A stretch of 64,000 bases of DNA from Paguma larvata (lineage: Eukaryota; Chordata; Mammalia; Carnivora; Viverridae), in the NCBI GenBank assembly GCA_030068075.1, contig CM057835.1, forward strand, positions 22,159,957 through 22,223,956, in the 5' to 3' direction. Of the stretch, positions 11,234 to 20,745 are shown piece by piece; the stretch's first letter is position 1, and each line of letters starts with the position of its first letter. The notes beneath the pieces were generated by a model. It saw only the letters and a list, made by a program, of their open reading frames with translations, was not told the origin of the DNA and did not search any database. The position numbers and the translations under genes were made by a program.

Positions 11234-12044
11234 AAATATGACACCACCAAAGGAAACTAGTAATAACTAGTAATCTAATAACTGATTCTTTAAAAATTGG
11301 TCTACAAACTGTCAGACAAAATATTCAGAATAAGGCTCTTAAGTTCTGTGAACTACAAGAATTCATGGACAACTAAACAAAATTAGGAAAACAATGCATG
11401 AATGAGATGTTCAACAAAACTCAGAAACCATTAAAAAAACAAAAAGACCCATATATCCTAAAGCTGAAAAATAGAACTTATCTGAAGAATTAAATAGAAA
11501 GATTCAAAAGCAGACTCTATAATGAAGAAAGAATTAGTGGTCTGGAAGATGAGACAACTGAAATTATTCAGAGAAGCAAGAAGAAAAAATAAAAAATAAT
11601 GAAGAAAAGTATGAGAATTATTAGACACAAGAAATAATATTTGCATCATGGGAATTCCAGAAGAGAAAGGAACAGAAAGTATATTTAAAGTAATGATGGC
11701 TGAAAACTTGTCAAACCTGGTGAAAGAAACAGACAACCAGCTCCAAGAGTCCCAAAAGATCCTAAGTAGGTTAAACATAAATAGAGCTACATAAAGACAC
11801 AATTTAATTAAATTGGCAAATTCAAAGACAATAAGAATTTTTATAGCAAGAGAAAAGAGAAATATCTACATGTAATGGAAATTTCATATGATTATTGGCA
11901 GATTTCTCAACATTTTTCAGACCAGAAGAGAATGAGAGGACATATTCAAATATTGAAAGAAAAACAAAACTGTCAAGCAAGAATACTATACCAGGTGAAG
12001 CTATTCTTCAGAAACAAAGGAGGGATAAAGACTCCACAACAAAC
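11234..12044 (+). pseudogene. L1 ORF1 remnant
   Basis: A sense-oriented relic of an L1M first open frame. Legible landmarks are 'tctggaagatgagacaact', 'gcatcatgggaattccag', 'gctgaaaacttgtcaaacc', 'tctacatgtaatggaaat' and 'aatactataccaggtgaagc'. In an intact L1 this region encodes a trimeric coiled-coil nucleic-acid chaperone. Here in-frame stops break it into pieces, the longest open stretch being the one that enters the SINE at 12045. Function is lost. Confidence 0.78.
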
Positions 12045-12117
12045 AGGGGCATCTGGGTGGCTCAGCTGGTTAAGTGTCCAACTCTTGATTTTGGCTCAGG
12101 TTATGATATCATGGTTC
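12045..12117 (+). mobile_element. Truncated CAN-SINE head
   Basis: Only the first 73 bp of a SINE ('ggggcatctgggtggctcag' to 'tatgatatcatggttcgt') lie between the ORF1-end and ORF2 parts of the old L1. There is no CT-rich region or A-tail. Loss of the 3' half together with adjoining L1 sequence points to a deletion after insertion. Confidence 0.85.
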
Positions 12118-13121
12118 GTAAAACTGGACAACCTAGAAGAAATGGAAAAATTCTTAGAAACATACAAACTACTTCATGAAAAGAGAGTCTGTGTGTATAA
12201 ATTACTAGTAAGGAGATTAAGTAACAACAACAACAAAAAATACCTCCACAAAGAAAAGTCCAGACCAGATGGATTCACTGGTGAATTTTACCAAATATTT
12301 CAAAAAGAATTAACATCAACTCTTCTCAAAATTTTCCAAAAAAGTCAAAGAGGAGAGAGCATACCCAAACTCCTTTGATGAGGCCAGCATCACCCAGATA
12401 ATAAAGCTAGAAAAGGACACTACAATTAAACTAAAGACCAATATCCTGGAAGAATATAGATCCAAAATTCTCAATAAAATACAAGCAAACTGAATTCAGG
12501 CATACACTGAATGGATCATTTACCATAATCAAGTGGGATTTTATCTGGGATATAAGGATATTTCAATATATGCAAATCAACGTAATACATCACACTACTG
12601 GAATGAAAGAAAAATTGTATAATATCTCTTAGCAAATGAGGTATTGAAGGAACATACCTCAACATAACAAAGGCCAAATATGATAAGCCCATAGCTAAAT
12701 CATACTCAATGCTAAAAAGTTAAAAGCTTTCTCTCTAAGATCAGGAAAAAGACATAGGTCCCCCTGTCATTACTTCTACTCAACACAGTACTGGAAGTCC
12801 CTGCAATCAGAGAAGAAATCAAAGGTATCAGAATTGAAAGGGAAGTAGTAAAATTATCTCTGTTTTTGGATGACATTATTTTAAACAGAAAATCCTAAAG
12901 ATTCCATCAAAATCTTATTACATCTAATTAACAAATACATTAAAGTTGTAGGATAAAATATTACCCTACAAAAATCACTAATGTTTCTAAATACTAAATG
13001 ATCTGATAATAATATCAAACAAACAAAAACACTTGAGAATAAAACTTTAAAAACTTAGGAGTAAACTTAACCAAGGAGATAAAGTTCTACTCTGAACAGT
13101 ACAAGTCACTGATGAAAAAAA
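12118..13121 (+). pseudogene. Old L1 ORF2 (RT region) remnant
   Basis: Starts at the 'ctggacaacctagaagaaat' segment and runs through the reverse-transcriptase domain: 'aagtccagaccagatggatt', 'gatcaagtgggattttatct', 'ataagcccatagctaaatc', and the segment equivalent to the catalytic Y/F-x-D-D, here 'tttttggatgacattatttt' (FLDDI). It ends in 'aagtcactgatgaaa', where a younger L1 inserted. ORF2 normally supplies endonuclease and reverse transcriptase. Stops and deletions, including loss of the endonuclease part, make it inactive. Confidence 0.88.
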
Positions 13122-13130
13122 AAAAAAAAT

Positions 13131-13918
13131 TGAGTGTGGAGTTTGGTAAGTTCTTTATAGATTTTAGATACTAGTCCTTTATCCGATATGTCATTTGCAA
13201 CTATCTTTTCCCATTTCGTCGGTTGCCTATTAGTTTGGTTGGTTGTTTCCTTTGCAGTGCAGAAGCTTTTTGTCTTGATGAGGTCCCAATAGTGCATATT
13301 TGCTTTTAATTCCCTTGCCTTTGGAGATGTGTCGCCTAGGAAATTGCTGCGGCTCAGGTCAAAGAGGTTTTTTCCTGCTTTCTCCTCTAGGATTTTGATG
13401 GTTTCCTGTCTCACATTCAGGTCCTTCATCCATTTTGAGTTTATTTTTGTGAGTGGTGAAAGAAAGTGGTCTAGTTTCATTCTTCTGCATCCAATTGTCA
13501 TCCAATTCTCCCAGCGCCATTTGTTAAAGAGGCTGTCTTTAATCCATTGGATACTCCTTCCTGCCTTGTCAAAGATTAGTTGGTCATATGCTTGTGGGTC
13601 CATTTCTGGGTTCTCTATTCTATTCCATTGGTCTATATGTATGTTCTTGTGCCAATATCATGCTGTCTTGACGACTACTGCTTTGTAGTAGAGATTAAAG
13701 TCCTGGGATTGTGATGCCTCCTGCCTTGGTATTCTTCTTCAGTATTACTTTGGCTATTTGGGGTCTTTTGTGGTTCCATACAAATTTTAGGATTGTTTGC
13801 TCTAGCTTTGAGAAGAATGCTGGTACAATTTTGACTGGGATTGCATTGAATGTGTAGATTGCTTTGGGTAGTATTGACATTTTAACAATATTTATTCTTC
13901 CAATCCATGAGCATGGGA
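13131..13918 (-). mobile_element. Inverted 5' part of a younger L1 (twin-priming)
   Basis: Reads as L1 ORF2 on the minus strand. Residues such as '[16 protein letters not shown]' and '[19 protein letters not shown]' are visible, with a 165-codon and a 61-codon open frame. It is immediately followed at about 13919 by the 3' part of the same element on the plus strand. This head-to-head arrangement is the signature of a 5' inversion during target-primed reverse transcription. It is less decayed than the host L1. Truncated, with no complete protein. Confidence 0.9.
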
Positions 13919-14104
13919 TACCCTACGATCCAGCAATAGCACTGCTAGGAATCTACCCAAGAGACATAGGAGTGCTGATGCATAGGGGCACATGTACCTG
14001 ATGTTCATAGCAGCACTTCTGACTACAGCCAAATCATGGAAAGAGACTAAGTGCCCATCTACTGATGAAGTGCCCATCAAGAAGATGTGGTGGATATATA
14101 TATG

Positions 14105-14140
<36 letters not shown>

Positions 14141-14520
14141 ATGGAATACTACGCTGCAAAGAGAAAGAATGAAATCTGGCCATGTACAGCAATGTGGATG
14201 TAACTGGAGGGTATTATGCTAAGTGAAATAAGTCAGAGAAAGACAGATACCATATGTTTCTATGCATAGGTGGATTTTGAGAGATTTAGCAGAAAACCAT
14301 GGGGGAGGGGAAGAGGCAGAAAGAAAAAAAAAATAGGACACAGACAGGGAGGGAGACAAAACATAAGAGACTCTTAAATACTGAGAACAAACTGAGGGTT
14401 CATAGGGGGTATGGGAGAGAGGAAAGTGGGTGATGGGCACTGAGGAGGGCACTTGGGATGAGCACTGGGTGTTATATGGAAACCAATTTAACAATAAATT
14501 GTTAAAAAAGAAAGAAAAAA
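13919..14520 (+). mobile_element. 3' part of the same 5'-inverted carnivore L1
   Basis: Begins in the C-terminal ORF2 region ('accctacgatccagcaatag'), crosses a TA/CA repeat at 14095-14141, then 'gtattatgctaagtgaaata' and a carnivore-type 3' UTR ending 'ggaaaccaatttaacaataa' with an A-rich tail. Roughly 100 ORF2 codons are missing between the inverted and direct parts, as is common at twin-priming junctions. Confidence 0.9.
14095..14141 (+). repeat. (TA)n(CA)n microsatellite in L1
   Basis: About 47 bp of TA units followed by CA units, located at the usual L1 'tatatacacaatggaatac' site. Likely length-variable. Confidence 0.9.
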
Positions 14521-14700
14521 TAATATATATAAATGTTACATGTGTCAAGCTAAAGTAAATTATGTCAAAATATCATAGTCTAAATTCAACAGATAATGTC
14601 TATCTATTCAACTCATTTATGTATGCATCTTGATACCAAAGAAAAGTAAAATAAAATTAAATAAAATATGTTAATTTAAAAAATTAAAAAAATAAAAATA
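14521..14700 (+). other. Extra segment between L1 tail and resumed host L1; possible 3' transduction
   Basis: Lies after the A-rich tail of the younger L1 and ends in a second long A/T-rich run (14640-14700). It is neither recognisable L1 nor part of the host L1 consensus, whose sequence resumes at about 14711. A second tail after non-L1 sequence is what a transduced 3' flank looks like. Alternatives are a separate small insertion or a decayed extended tail. Candidate target duplications are an A8TT run ending at 13131 and aaaataaatt at 14701-14710. Confidence 0.45.
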
Positions 14701-14710
14701 AAAATAAATT

Positions 14711-15129
14711 AAAGATGACACAAAGAGAAAGGTATCTTGTGTTCATGGATTAGAAAAATGTTGTTAAAATGTCAATATTACCAAAAGTCATCTATACATC
14801 TAAATGCAATCTGTTTCAAAATTCAAATGGCATTTTTTTTTCACAGAAGTAAAAAAAAAATAAAGGAATCTTTGTATATATTATTGGTGGGATTGTAAAT
14901 TGGTACAACCACTATGGAAACTAGTATGGAGGAGCCTCAAAAAGTTAAAGAAAAGACCTACCATACGATCCAGCCATCCCACTTCTGGGAACATATCCAA
15001 AGAAAATAAAAATACTAATTTGAAAAGATATCTGCACCCCCATGTTCATAGCAGCATCATTCACAATATGAAGATATGCAAACAACTTAAGCATCCGATG
15101 ATGGATGAATAGATAAATTATAGTATAAA
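14711..15129 (+). mobile_element. Old L1 ORF2 resumed, with internal deletion
   Basis: The host L1 picks up at 'aaagatgacacaaagagaaa', the segment expected after the point where it was interrupted at about 13121. Around 14858-14867 an A-run joins the 'ttcacagaagt' region to 'ggaatctttgtatatatt', omitting roughly 1 kb of ORF2. It then follows 'ctatggaaactagtatgg' and 'gaacatatccaaagaaaata'. A DNA element interrupts it at about 15130. Confidence 0.85.
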
Positions 15130-15412
15130 TTTCTGACTCCTGAACAACATGGGATTTAGGGGTGCCAACACCCCATGTAGTTGAAAATTTGTGCATAACT
15201 TTACTCCCCCAAAACTACTAATAACCTACTACTGATCAGAAGCCTTACCAAGAACATTAACATTATTTTGTATTTTGTATATCATACACTCTATCCTCAC
15301 AATAAAGTAAGCTAAAGAAAATAAGAGAAAATACATTTAAAGTGCTGTACTATAAAATCCATGTTTTAGTGGGCCTTCACAGTTCAAATCTGGGTCGCTC
15401 AAGTGTCAACTA
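15130..15412 (+). mobile_element. Tigger/MER2-like non-autonomous DNA transposon
   Basis: About 283 bp. The left end resembles TTGACTCCTGAACAACATGGG and the right end is gttcaaatctgggtcgctc followed by aagtgtcaac, forming the degenerate inverted termini known from MER2/Tigger3-type elements. Inside are 'ataacctactactgatcaga' and 'cctcacaataaagtaagct'. Both flanks are TA, and the surrounding sequence is continuous L1. It encodes no transposase and would have been mobilised in trans. Confidence 0.75.
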
Positions 15413-15415
15413 CAC

Positions 15416-15459
<44 letters not shown>
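15411..15459 (+). repeat. (CA)n microsatellite
   Basis: CA-rich run with a few TA interruptions ('acatacatacacacac'), at the standard L1 microsatellite site and adjoining the right end of the DNA transposon. Confidence 0.9.
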
Positions 15460-15460
<1 letters not shown>

Positions 15461-16012
15461 GATATTATTCAGCCCTATAAAATGAGGCTATGTGGTCATT
15501 TACTTCAACATAAATGGACCTTGAGGGCATTATGGTGAGTAAAGTCAGTCAGAGAAAGCAAAAACAGTATGATCTCATTTATATGTCGAATCAAAAAGAC
15601 AAACAAAAAAACAAAAACAAAAGTCATAGAAAAAAAGATCAGGTTGCTGGTTACTAGAGGTGGGCAGGGGAGTAGAGAGCAGATGGAAGGGGTAACTGGA
15701 GAAAGGTGGCCAAAAGCTACAAACTTCTAATTACAAGATAAGTACATACTGGGGGTAGAATGTATAGCATCATGACTATAGTGAACTGTATGTATAATAT
15801 AATGTTTTCATGAAAATAAATCTTAAGAATTCTCTTAAGATGCAAGGAAATTTTTTTTTCTCTTTTCACTCTATATGAGATGATGGATGCTAACTAAACT
15901 TACTCTAGCAATCATTTCACAATAGATTGAGTCAAACCATTAGGCTGTATCCCTTAAATTTATAGTGATGTATGTTGATTATGTCTCCATAAAACTGGGA
16001 AAAGATAAACCA
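15413..16012 (+). mobile_element. Old L1 3' end and UTR
   Basis: Continuation of the same old L1 after the DNA element. A CA repeat comes first, then 'gatattattcagccctataa', 'gaccttgagggcattatgg', 'ggttgctggttactagagg' and an L1MB-like 3' UTR ending near 'gattatgtctccataaaact'. No coding capacity. Confidence 0.85.
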
Positions 16013-17020
16013 AACAAAAATATCCTTACATTGGTAAGGATAGGCTGAATTATTCTGTAGTAATAAGCAGCCCCCAATCTTAAGTTGCTCAACACAGCAA
16101 AGGTTTATCTTGTTTACATGTTTTGTAGGTAGGGAGGGCACCACCCATTTTAGTCTCTTTTGGGGACATAGGGGGACATAGTCTCCATCTCTACATATGC
16201 TATCAGGAGCAGCATGGAAGAGCAAACTGTGCACTGGTTGTTGAACCATGGCCCAGAAAGGACAAAATCACTACTCACAAGATCATTATTGGCCACCAGT
16301 TACTGGCCAAAGCAAGTTATAGGACTCTGTTTAACTACAAAGGAGGCAGGCAAGTGTAGAGAACTAAAAATGTTTGTAAAGCAAAACTGTAATAACCTTT
16401 CTGGGTCTAAAAGTAAAATAAAGTGTCGATAACATTAAACAGACAAATTAGGTAACAATACTCAAAATACGTGTCACAAAGATTTGCTATCTTTTATGTG
16501 TGGTAGGCTTTTACAACTCAGTAATAAAGGAAAATTTATCTCCAGTAGATAAATGAATAAAGGATATGGAAAGATAATTCAAAAGCAAAGATGAGTTTTT
16601 TAATAGACATAGTCAAATGTTCAATCTCACTGGTAATGAAAAACTAGTACTTCTAAAATTAAAAGTAATACTTTTTGAACAATTGTGTCAGGCATCCAGC
16701 TTACAAGTTATACATATTAACTAAATGTTTCCCCAATATTGCTACAAAATGATACCACTTATTAATCTTTCTTATGAAATGAGGGTTAGAGATACTAAAT
16801 AAACTTCTGGAGGTCACATAAAATCATGATGCTTGGTTTCAAATCCAATTGTGTGTCTGACCCTAAGACACATACCAACTCCTAAGCCGTATTACTTAAA
16901 CATGAAAGAAAATGATGATTCTCATTTTTTTTATTATAACACCAACATTTCTAAGTGAAGTGAAATCTGGTGGATGGATGTACAAGTCTGTTTTTTTGTT
17001 TGTTTGTTTTATATTTTAGA
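16013..17020. other. Mostly unrecognised; possible ancient repeat at 16030-16330
   Basis: The segment 'taataagcagcccccaatct', then 'gttgctcaacacagcaaagg', then 'tttatcttgtttacatg', resembles a common mammal-wide repeat that reads '...acaaccccaaaatctcagtggctt...'. I cannot name its family with certainty. The rest is AT-rich sequence without recognised features. Confidence 0.3.
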
Positions 17021-17023
17021 AAT

Positions 17024-17464
17024 TGTTTTTTTTAAGTTTATTTCTTTTTTTTAATTTTTTTAACATTTATTTATTTTTGAGACACATAGAGACAGAGCAT
17101 GAGCAGGGGAAGAGCAGAGTGAGAGGGAGATACAGAAACTGAAGCAGGCTCCAGGCTCTGATGAGCCATCAGCACAGAGCCCAACGTGGGGCTTGAACTC
17201 ACAGACTGTGAGATCATGACCTGAGCTGAAGTCGGCCGCTTAACCAACTGAGCCAGCCAGGCGCCCCGTAAGTTTATTTATTTCGAGAGAGAGGGAGTAG
17301 GTGGGGAAGAGGCAGAAAGAGATGGGGGGGGAGAGAATCCCAAGCAGAATCCACAATGTCAGCACAGAGCCTGATGTGGGGCTCAAACCCACAAACCACG
17401 AGATCATGACCTGAGCAGACACCAAGAGTCAGATGCTGAACCGACTGAGCCACCCAGGCGCCCC
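17024..17464 (-). mobile_element. Older CAN-SINE, antisense, split by another SINE
   Basis: The outer SINE on the minus strand. Its tail is at about 17024-17043 and its body resumes at about 17269: 'taagtttatttatttcgaga', then 'agagcctgatgtggggctca', then 'gagccacccaggcgcccc' ending at 17464. The inner SINE at 17044-17268 inserted into its A-rich tail region. Confidence 0.88.
17033..17279 (-). mobile_element. CAN-SINE, antisense, inserted in another SINE
   Basis: Body about 17044-17267, ending 'gagccagccaggcgcccc'. Flanked by an 11-bp duplication, taagtttattt, at 17033-17043 and 17269-17279, which is itself part of the outer SINE's tail. Confidence 0.9.
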
Positions 17465-17668
17465 TTGTGGATGTATAAATTCTTAAAATCTTTCATAAGG
17501 TACTTAAATTGTGTACATCTAAAAAATATAATCAATATTCACACTCTTTGACTCACTGACTTAATGTCATTAAAAGTTGGAAGCAAAGACATTGTTTGAG
17601 GACCACTTCTGTTAGCAGGGACAACAGAACTCCTGTCTTTATAGCATTGGCAATTTAAAATTTCTTTG

Positions 17669-17866
17669 TTAATGTTTATTTGCTTCTGAGAGAGAGAGAG
17701 GGAGCATGAGCAGGGGACGTACAGAGACAGAGACAAAGAATCCGAAGGAGGTTCCTGGCTCCTAGCTGTCAGCTCAGAGCCTGAAGCAGGGCTCAAATCC
17801 ACAAACCACGAGGTCATGACCTGAGCTGAAGTCAAAAGCTTAACGGACTGAGCCACCCAGGCGCCC
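17669..17866 (-). mobile_element. CAN-SINE, antisense
   Basis: Reads 'ttaatgtttatttgcttctg', a GA run, 'gtcagctcagagcctgaagc' and 'gagccacccaggcgccc'. Third SINE in the same orientation within 850 bp. I saw no clean target duplication. Confidence 0.92.
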
Positions 17867-18069
17867 TGCAATCTTGCAGTTTTAAAGAAAATATAAAAGA
17901 CACTCTCCTCATTTAGAAAGGCTCGGACATGGAAAGCATTCATTAAGCTACATCCTTTGCTACCCAATGAATTCAAACCGGATTCCTTACACTAAAAATC
18001 TAAGAAATGTGTTTACTTGTGAGATCTAGTTCCACTTTTCTGTAAGTACACCCTATCAATGTTTTGCAT

Positions 18070-18440
18070 TGCCTTGATTCTACCAACATTTATTGAGCAC
18101 GCTACGTAAAGTACTGGGGGTAAAAATGGATAAACTATAGCTCCTCTTTTCAAAATGCATGGCCTGGTGGAGAGAATCCCCACACAGTATGATAAAATTT
18201 GCTGAACTATGCAGGCTGGGGTACCAAGAAAAGAGGAAGTCATCTTCCCCATCCTCAAGCAGTCAAGGAAGACATCCTGGAGAAAGGGGTTAATGATCAA
18301 TGTGAGATAACTTAATTGAGATCAGGATAACTTGGGGTTACCCAGGTAAGAAAGGATAACTATAATCCAGGCCAAGGAAGCAGTGTCAACAAAGCCACAG
18401 AGGCATGAAATGCCATGACAAGCACTCACTGTGCCAAATG
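18070..18440 (-). mobile_element. L2 LINE 3' part, antisense
   Basis: Plus-strand order 'ccaacatttattgagcac', 'gtactgggggtaaaaatgg', 'gcatggcctggtggagag', 'caaggaagacatcctgg' and 'aaagccacagaggcatgaaa' is the reverse complement of the L2 3' region. Well preserved for an L2. Antisense open frames here are chance. Confidence 0.72.
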
Positions 18441-19380
18441 GTTTCGGTCTTATCTGTGGGACTCTGAAACTCTTTGTGCCTAAAGTGTGGGAGAGAGAGA
18501 AAAGAGGGAAACTATACCTTGTTATCACTAGCCTTTCAGTAAGACTGTCATCCGGTAAAAGATTATAAAAATTGTGTCTCATGACTTTTTTTTTTAATTT
18601 TTGCCACTTGCCTCCTATTCAGTACAACACTATGTATATTGATTTGGGATTTCAACTTGCTATATACTTAGAAAAACGAAGGCTGAAAATGTGAGGTGAT
18701 AAATCAACAGCCACCAGAACCTCTTGTGGGCACTTAACGGGCAAAAACAGGAAGTCCCTCTTAAATGTAAATGTGGTTTACTGATATGATGAATGGGCTG
18801 CAAGTTCCATTCCTCTGAGCTCTCTTTTTATTATTACTATTAAATGATACTTTCAAATGAACCTCATTACTTCCCACTGAGACTCATTCTAGTGGCATGA
18901 AGGTGAAAGGCTGCCCAGCCTGCGAGAACTTTGCTGGCTCCTCTCTAATACGGGGTGTCCCGTGAAAGCACTGTCATACGCATCAAGAGCATACCAATTG
19001 TGAGAAAGATAGCATTGACCTGAAGGAAATAGAAGAAACATGAATTTTAAAAATTTCCCCAAGGCAACTACAAACTGGGATCATTAAGAAATGCTGTAGC
19101 TGGAGACTAATATGATGCAGTGAAGACCGTTCTGCAGTTTTATAGATATCTTTGTGGAATCATGTAGCAGCTCATCTAAAAATTACAGGTCAAACTAGAA
19201 GCCCAACATGCACAATTATTTTAAATGTTTAAATTGGGCGTAATGGTCTATTTCTATGAAGTTGGAAAAAATAGTAGAAAGAGACTCCATGTTCCTTTTA
19301 TCCAGATGCTCTCAATAGATAGTGACATTAATGCAATCAAGAGAGAGACTATTTCCGTCACAAAGATTACTCACCTTGCC
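18441..19380. other. No recognised feature
   Basis: Unique-looking sequence with no recognised element and no open frame of note. Confidence 0.45.
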
Positions 19381-19384
19381 CTTT

Positions 19385-20322
19385 TATAACCACATCCACT
19401 TTCCTCACGTTACCTTGTCCATTGACTCTTCTCTACTCCATCTTTAATCCCTGGCAGTCACTGTCTTCTATTTCAATAGTTTCATCATTTCAGTAAAGTT
19501 ATATAAATGGAATCATTCGTTGTGTAATCTTTTGGGATTTTTTTGATCAAGCATGATTCTCTAGAGATTCATCTAAGTTGTTGTATCAATAGTGTGTTCC
19601 TTTTGTTGCTGGGTGGTATTTCATGGTACAGGTATACCACAGTTTATCCACTGAAGGACAACGGGGTTGCTTCCAGTTTCTAGCCATTACCAAATAGCTA
19701 TGAATTCATCGATCAGGGTTTTGTGTGAGAGTTTTTCATTTCTCTAGAATAAGTACCCAGAGTGCAATTGCCAGTCCATGTGGTAATCACATTTAGGTTA
19801 GAAACTGTCAAATTGTTCTCCAAAGTGGTTAAATCATTTTATGTCGCTCACTGCCCCCACCACCACCTAGTAATGTATGAGTGATAGTTTCTCTACAACC
19901 TTATTAGCATTTGGTGTTGTCACTTTTCATTATAGTCATTCTGAGGGTAAGTATGGAGATCTACTATGGTTGTGATTTGCATTTTCTTTATGGATAATGA
20001 TGTTAAACATATTTTCTTGTGTATTTGCTTTGTTTTGTTTTTTTGTTTTGTTTCTGTCATGTGCACATCTTCTTTGGAAAAATTTCTCTTTAAGTCTACT
20101 GACCATTTTCTAGTTGGATTACTCGGGGTTACTATTGAGGTGTAAGGGTTCTTTATATATTCTAGGTAGCAATCCTTCATTGCGTAATGGTTTGCAAACC
20201 TTTTCTTCCAACTTGTAGCTTCTTTTCATCCTTTTAACAGAATGTTTCACAGAGCAAGTAGTTAATTTGATGAGGTTCAATATAACAATTCTCAAGACTT
20301 TAAGTCATCTCTACATCCAGTG
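19385..20322 (-). mobile_element. L1 ORF2 3' half, antisense
   Basis: The reverse complement of the L1 3' region. On the plus strand: 'ggtggtatttcatggtacag', 'ggttgcttccagtttctagc', 'agtgcaattgccagtcc', 'gtggttgtgatttgcattt'-like, 'gggttactattgaggtgta' and 'tccttcattgcgtaatgg'. It continues beyond the SINE at 20523. No intact frame. Confidence 0.85.
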
Positions 20323-20324
20323 TG

Positions 20325-20385
20325 GCACTGGAACTCACACCCAGAGATCAAGAGTTGCATGCCCTGCTGACTGAGCCAAGATCAG
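20325..20385 (-). mobile_element. Decayed SINE head fragment (tentative)
   Basis: 'ggaactcacacccagagatc' followed by 'aagagttgcatgccctgctg' and 'actgagccaag' resembles the antisense head of an old CAN-SINE, with much of the body missing. The similarity is short, so this is tentative. Confidence 0.4.
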
Positions 20386-20507
20386 TTTTTTTTTTTTTTA
20401 ATGGGTGACACCACTGGTGACAAGTTACAGGACTTGCTGCTTCACCTGGGGTTCTAAATTTCTGTTTTTTGAAAAACAAAACCTTTTATAGTGTTACATA
20501 GTATATT

Positions 20508-20745
20508 TAATGATACATTTTTAAAAATATTTTTTAATGTTTATTTTTGAGAGAAAGACAAAGCATGAGTGGGAGAAGGGACAGAAAGAGAGGGAGACAC
20601 AGAATTTGAAGCTGGTTCCAGGCTCTGAGCTGTCAGCACAGAGCCAGATGTGGGGCTCAAACCTACGAACTGGGAGTTCATGACCTGAGCCAAAGTCAGA
20701 CGTTTAACCGACTGAGCCACTCAGGTGCTCCTAATAATACATTTT
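20508..20745 (-). mobile_element. CAN-SINE, antisense, with 14-bp TSD
   Basis: Body about 20522-20731 ('tttttaatgtttatttttga' to 'gagccactcaggtgctcc'). Flanked by taatgatacatttt at 20508-20521 and taataatacatttt at 20732-20745, one mismatch. Inserted in the antisense L1. Confidence 0.92.

Noticed and set aside
13106..13603. 165-codon antisense open frame as a possible gene
   Set aside because: It is a truncated L1 ORF2 segment within the inverted part of a 5'-inverted L1.
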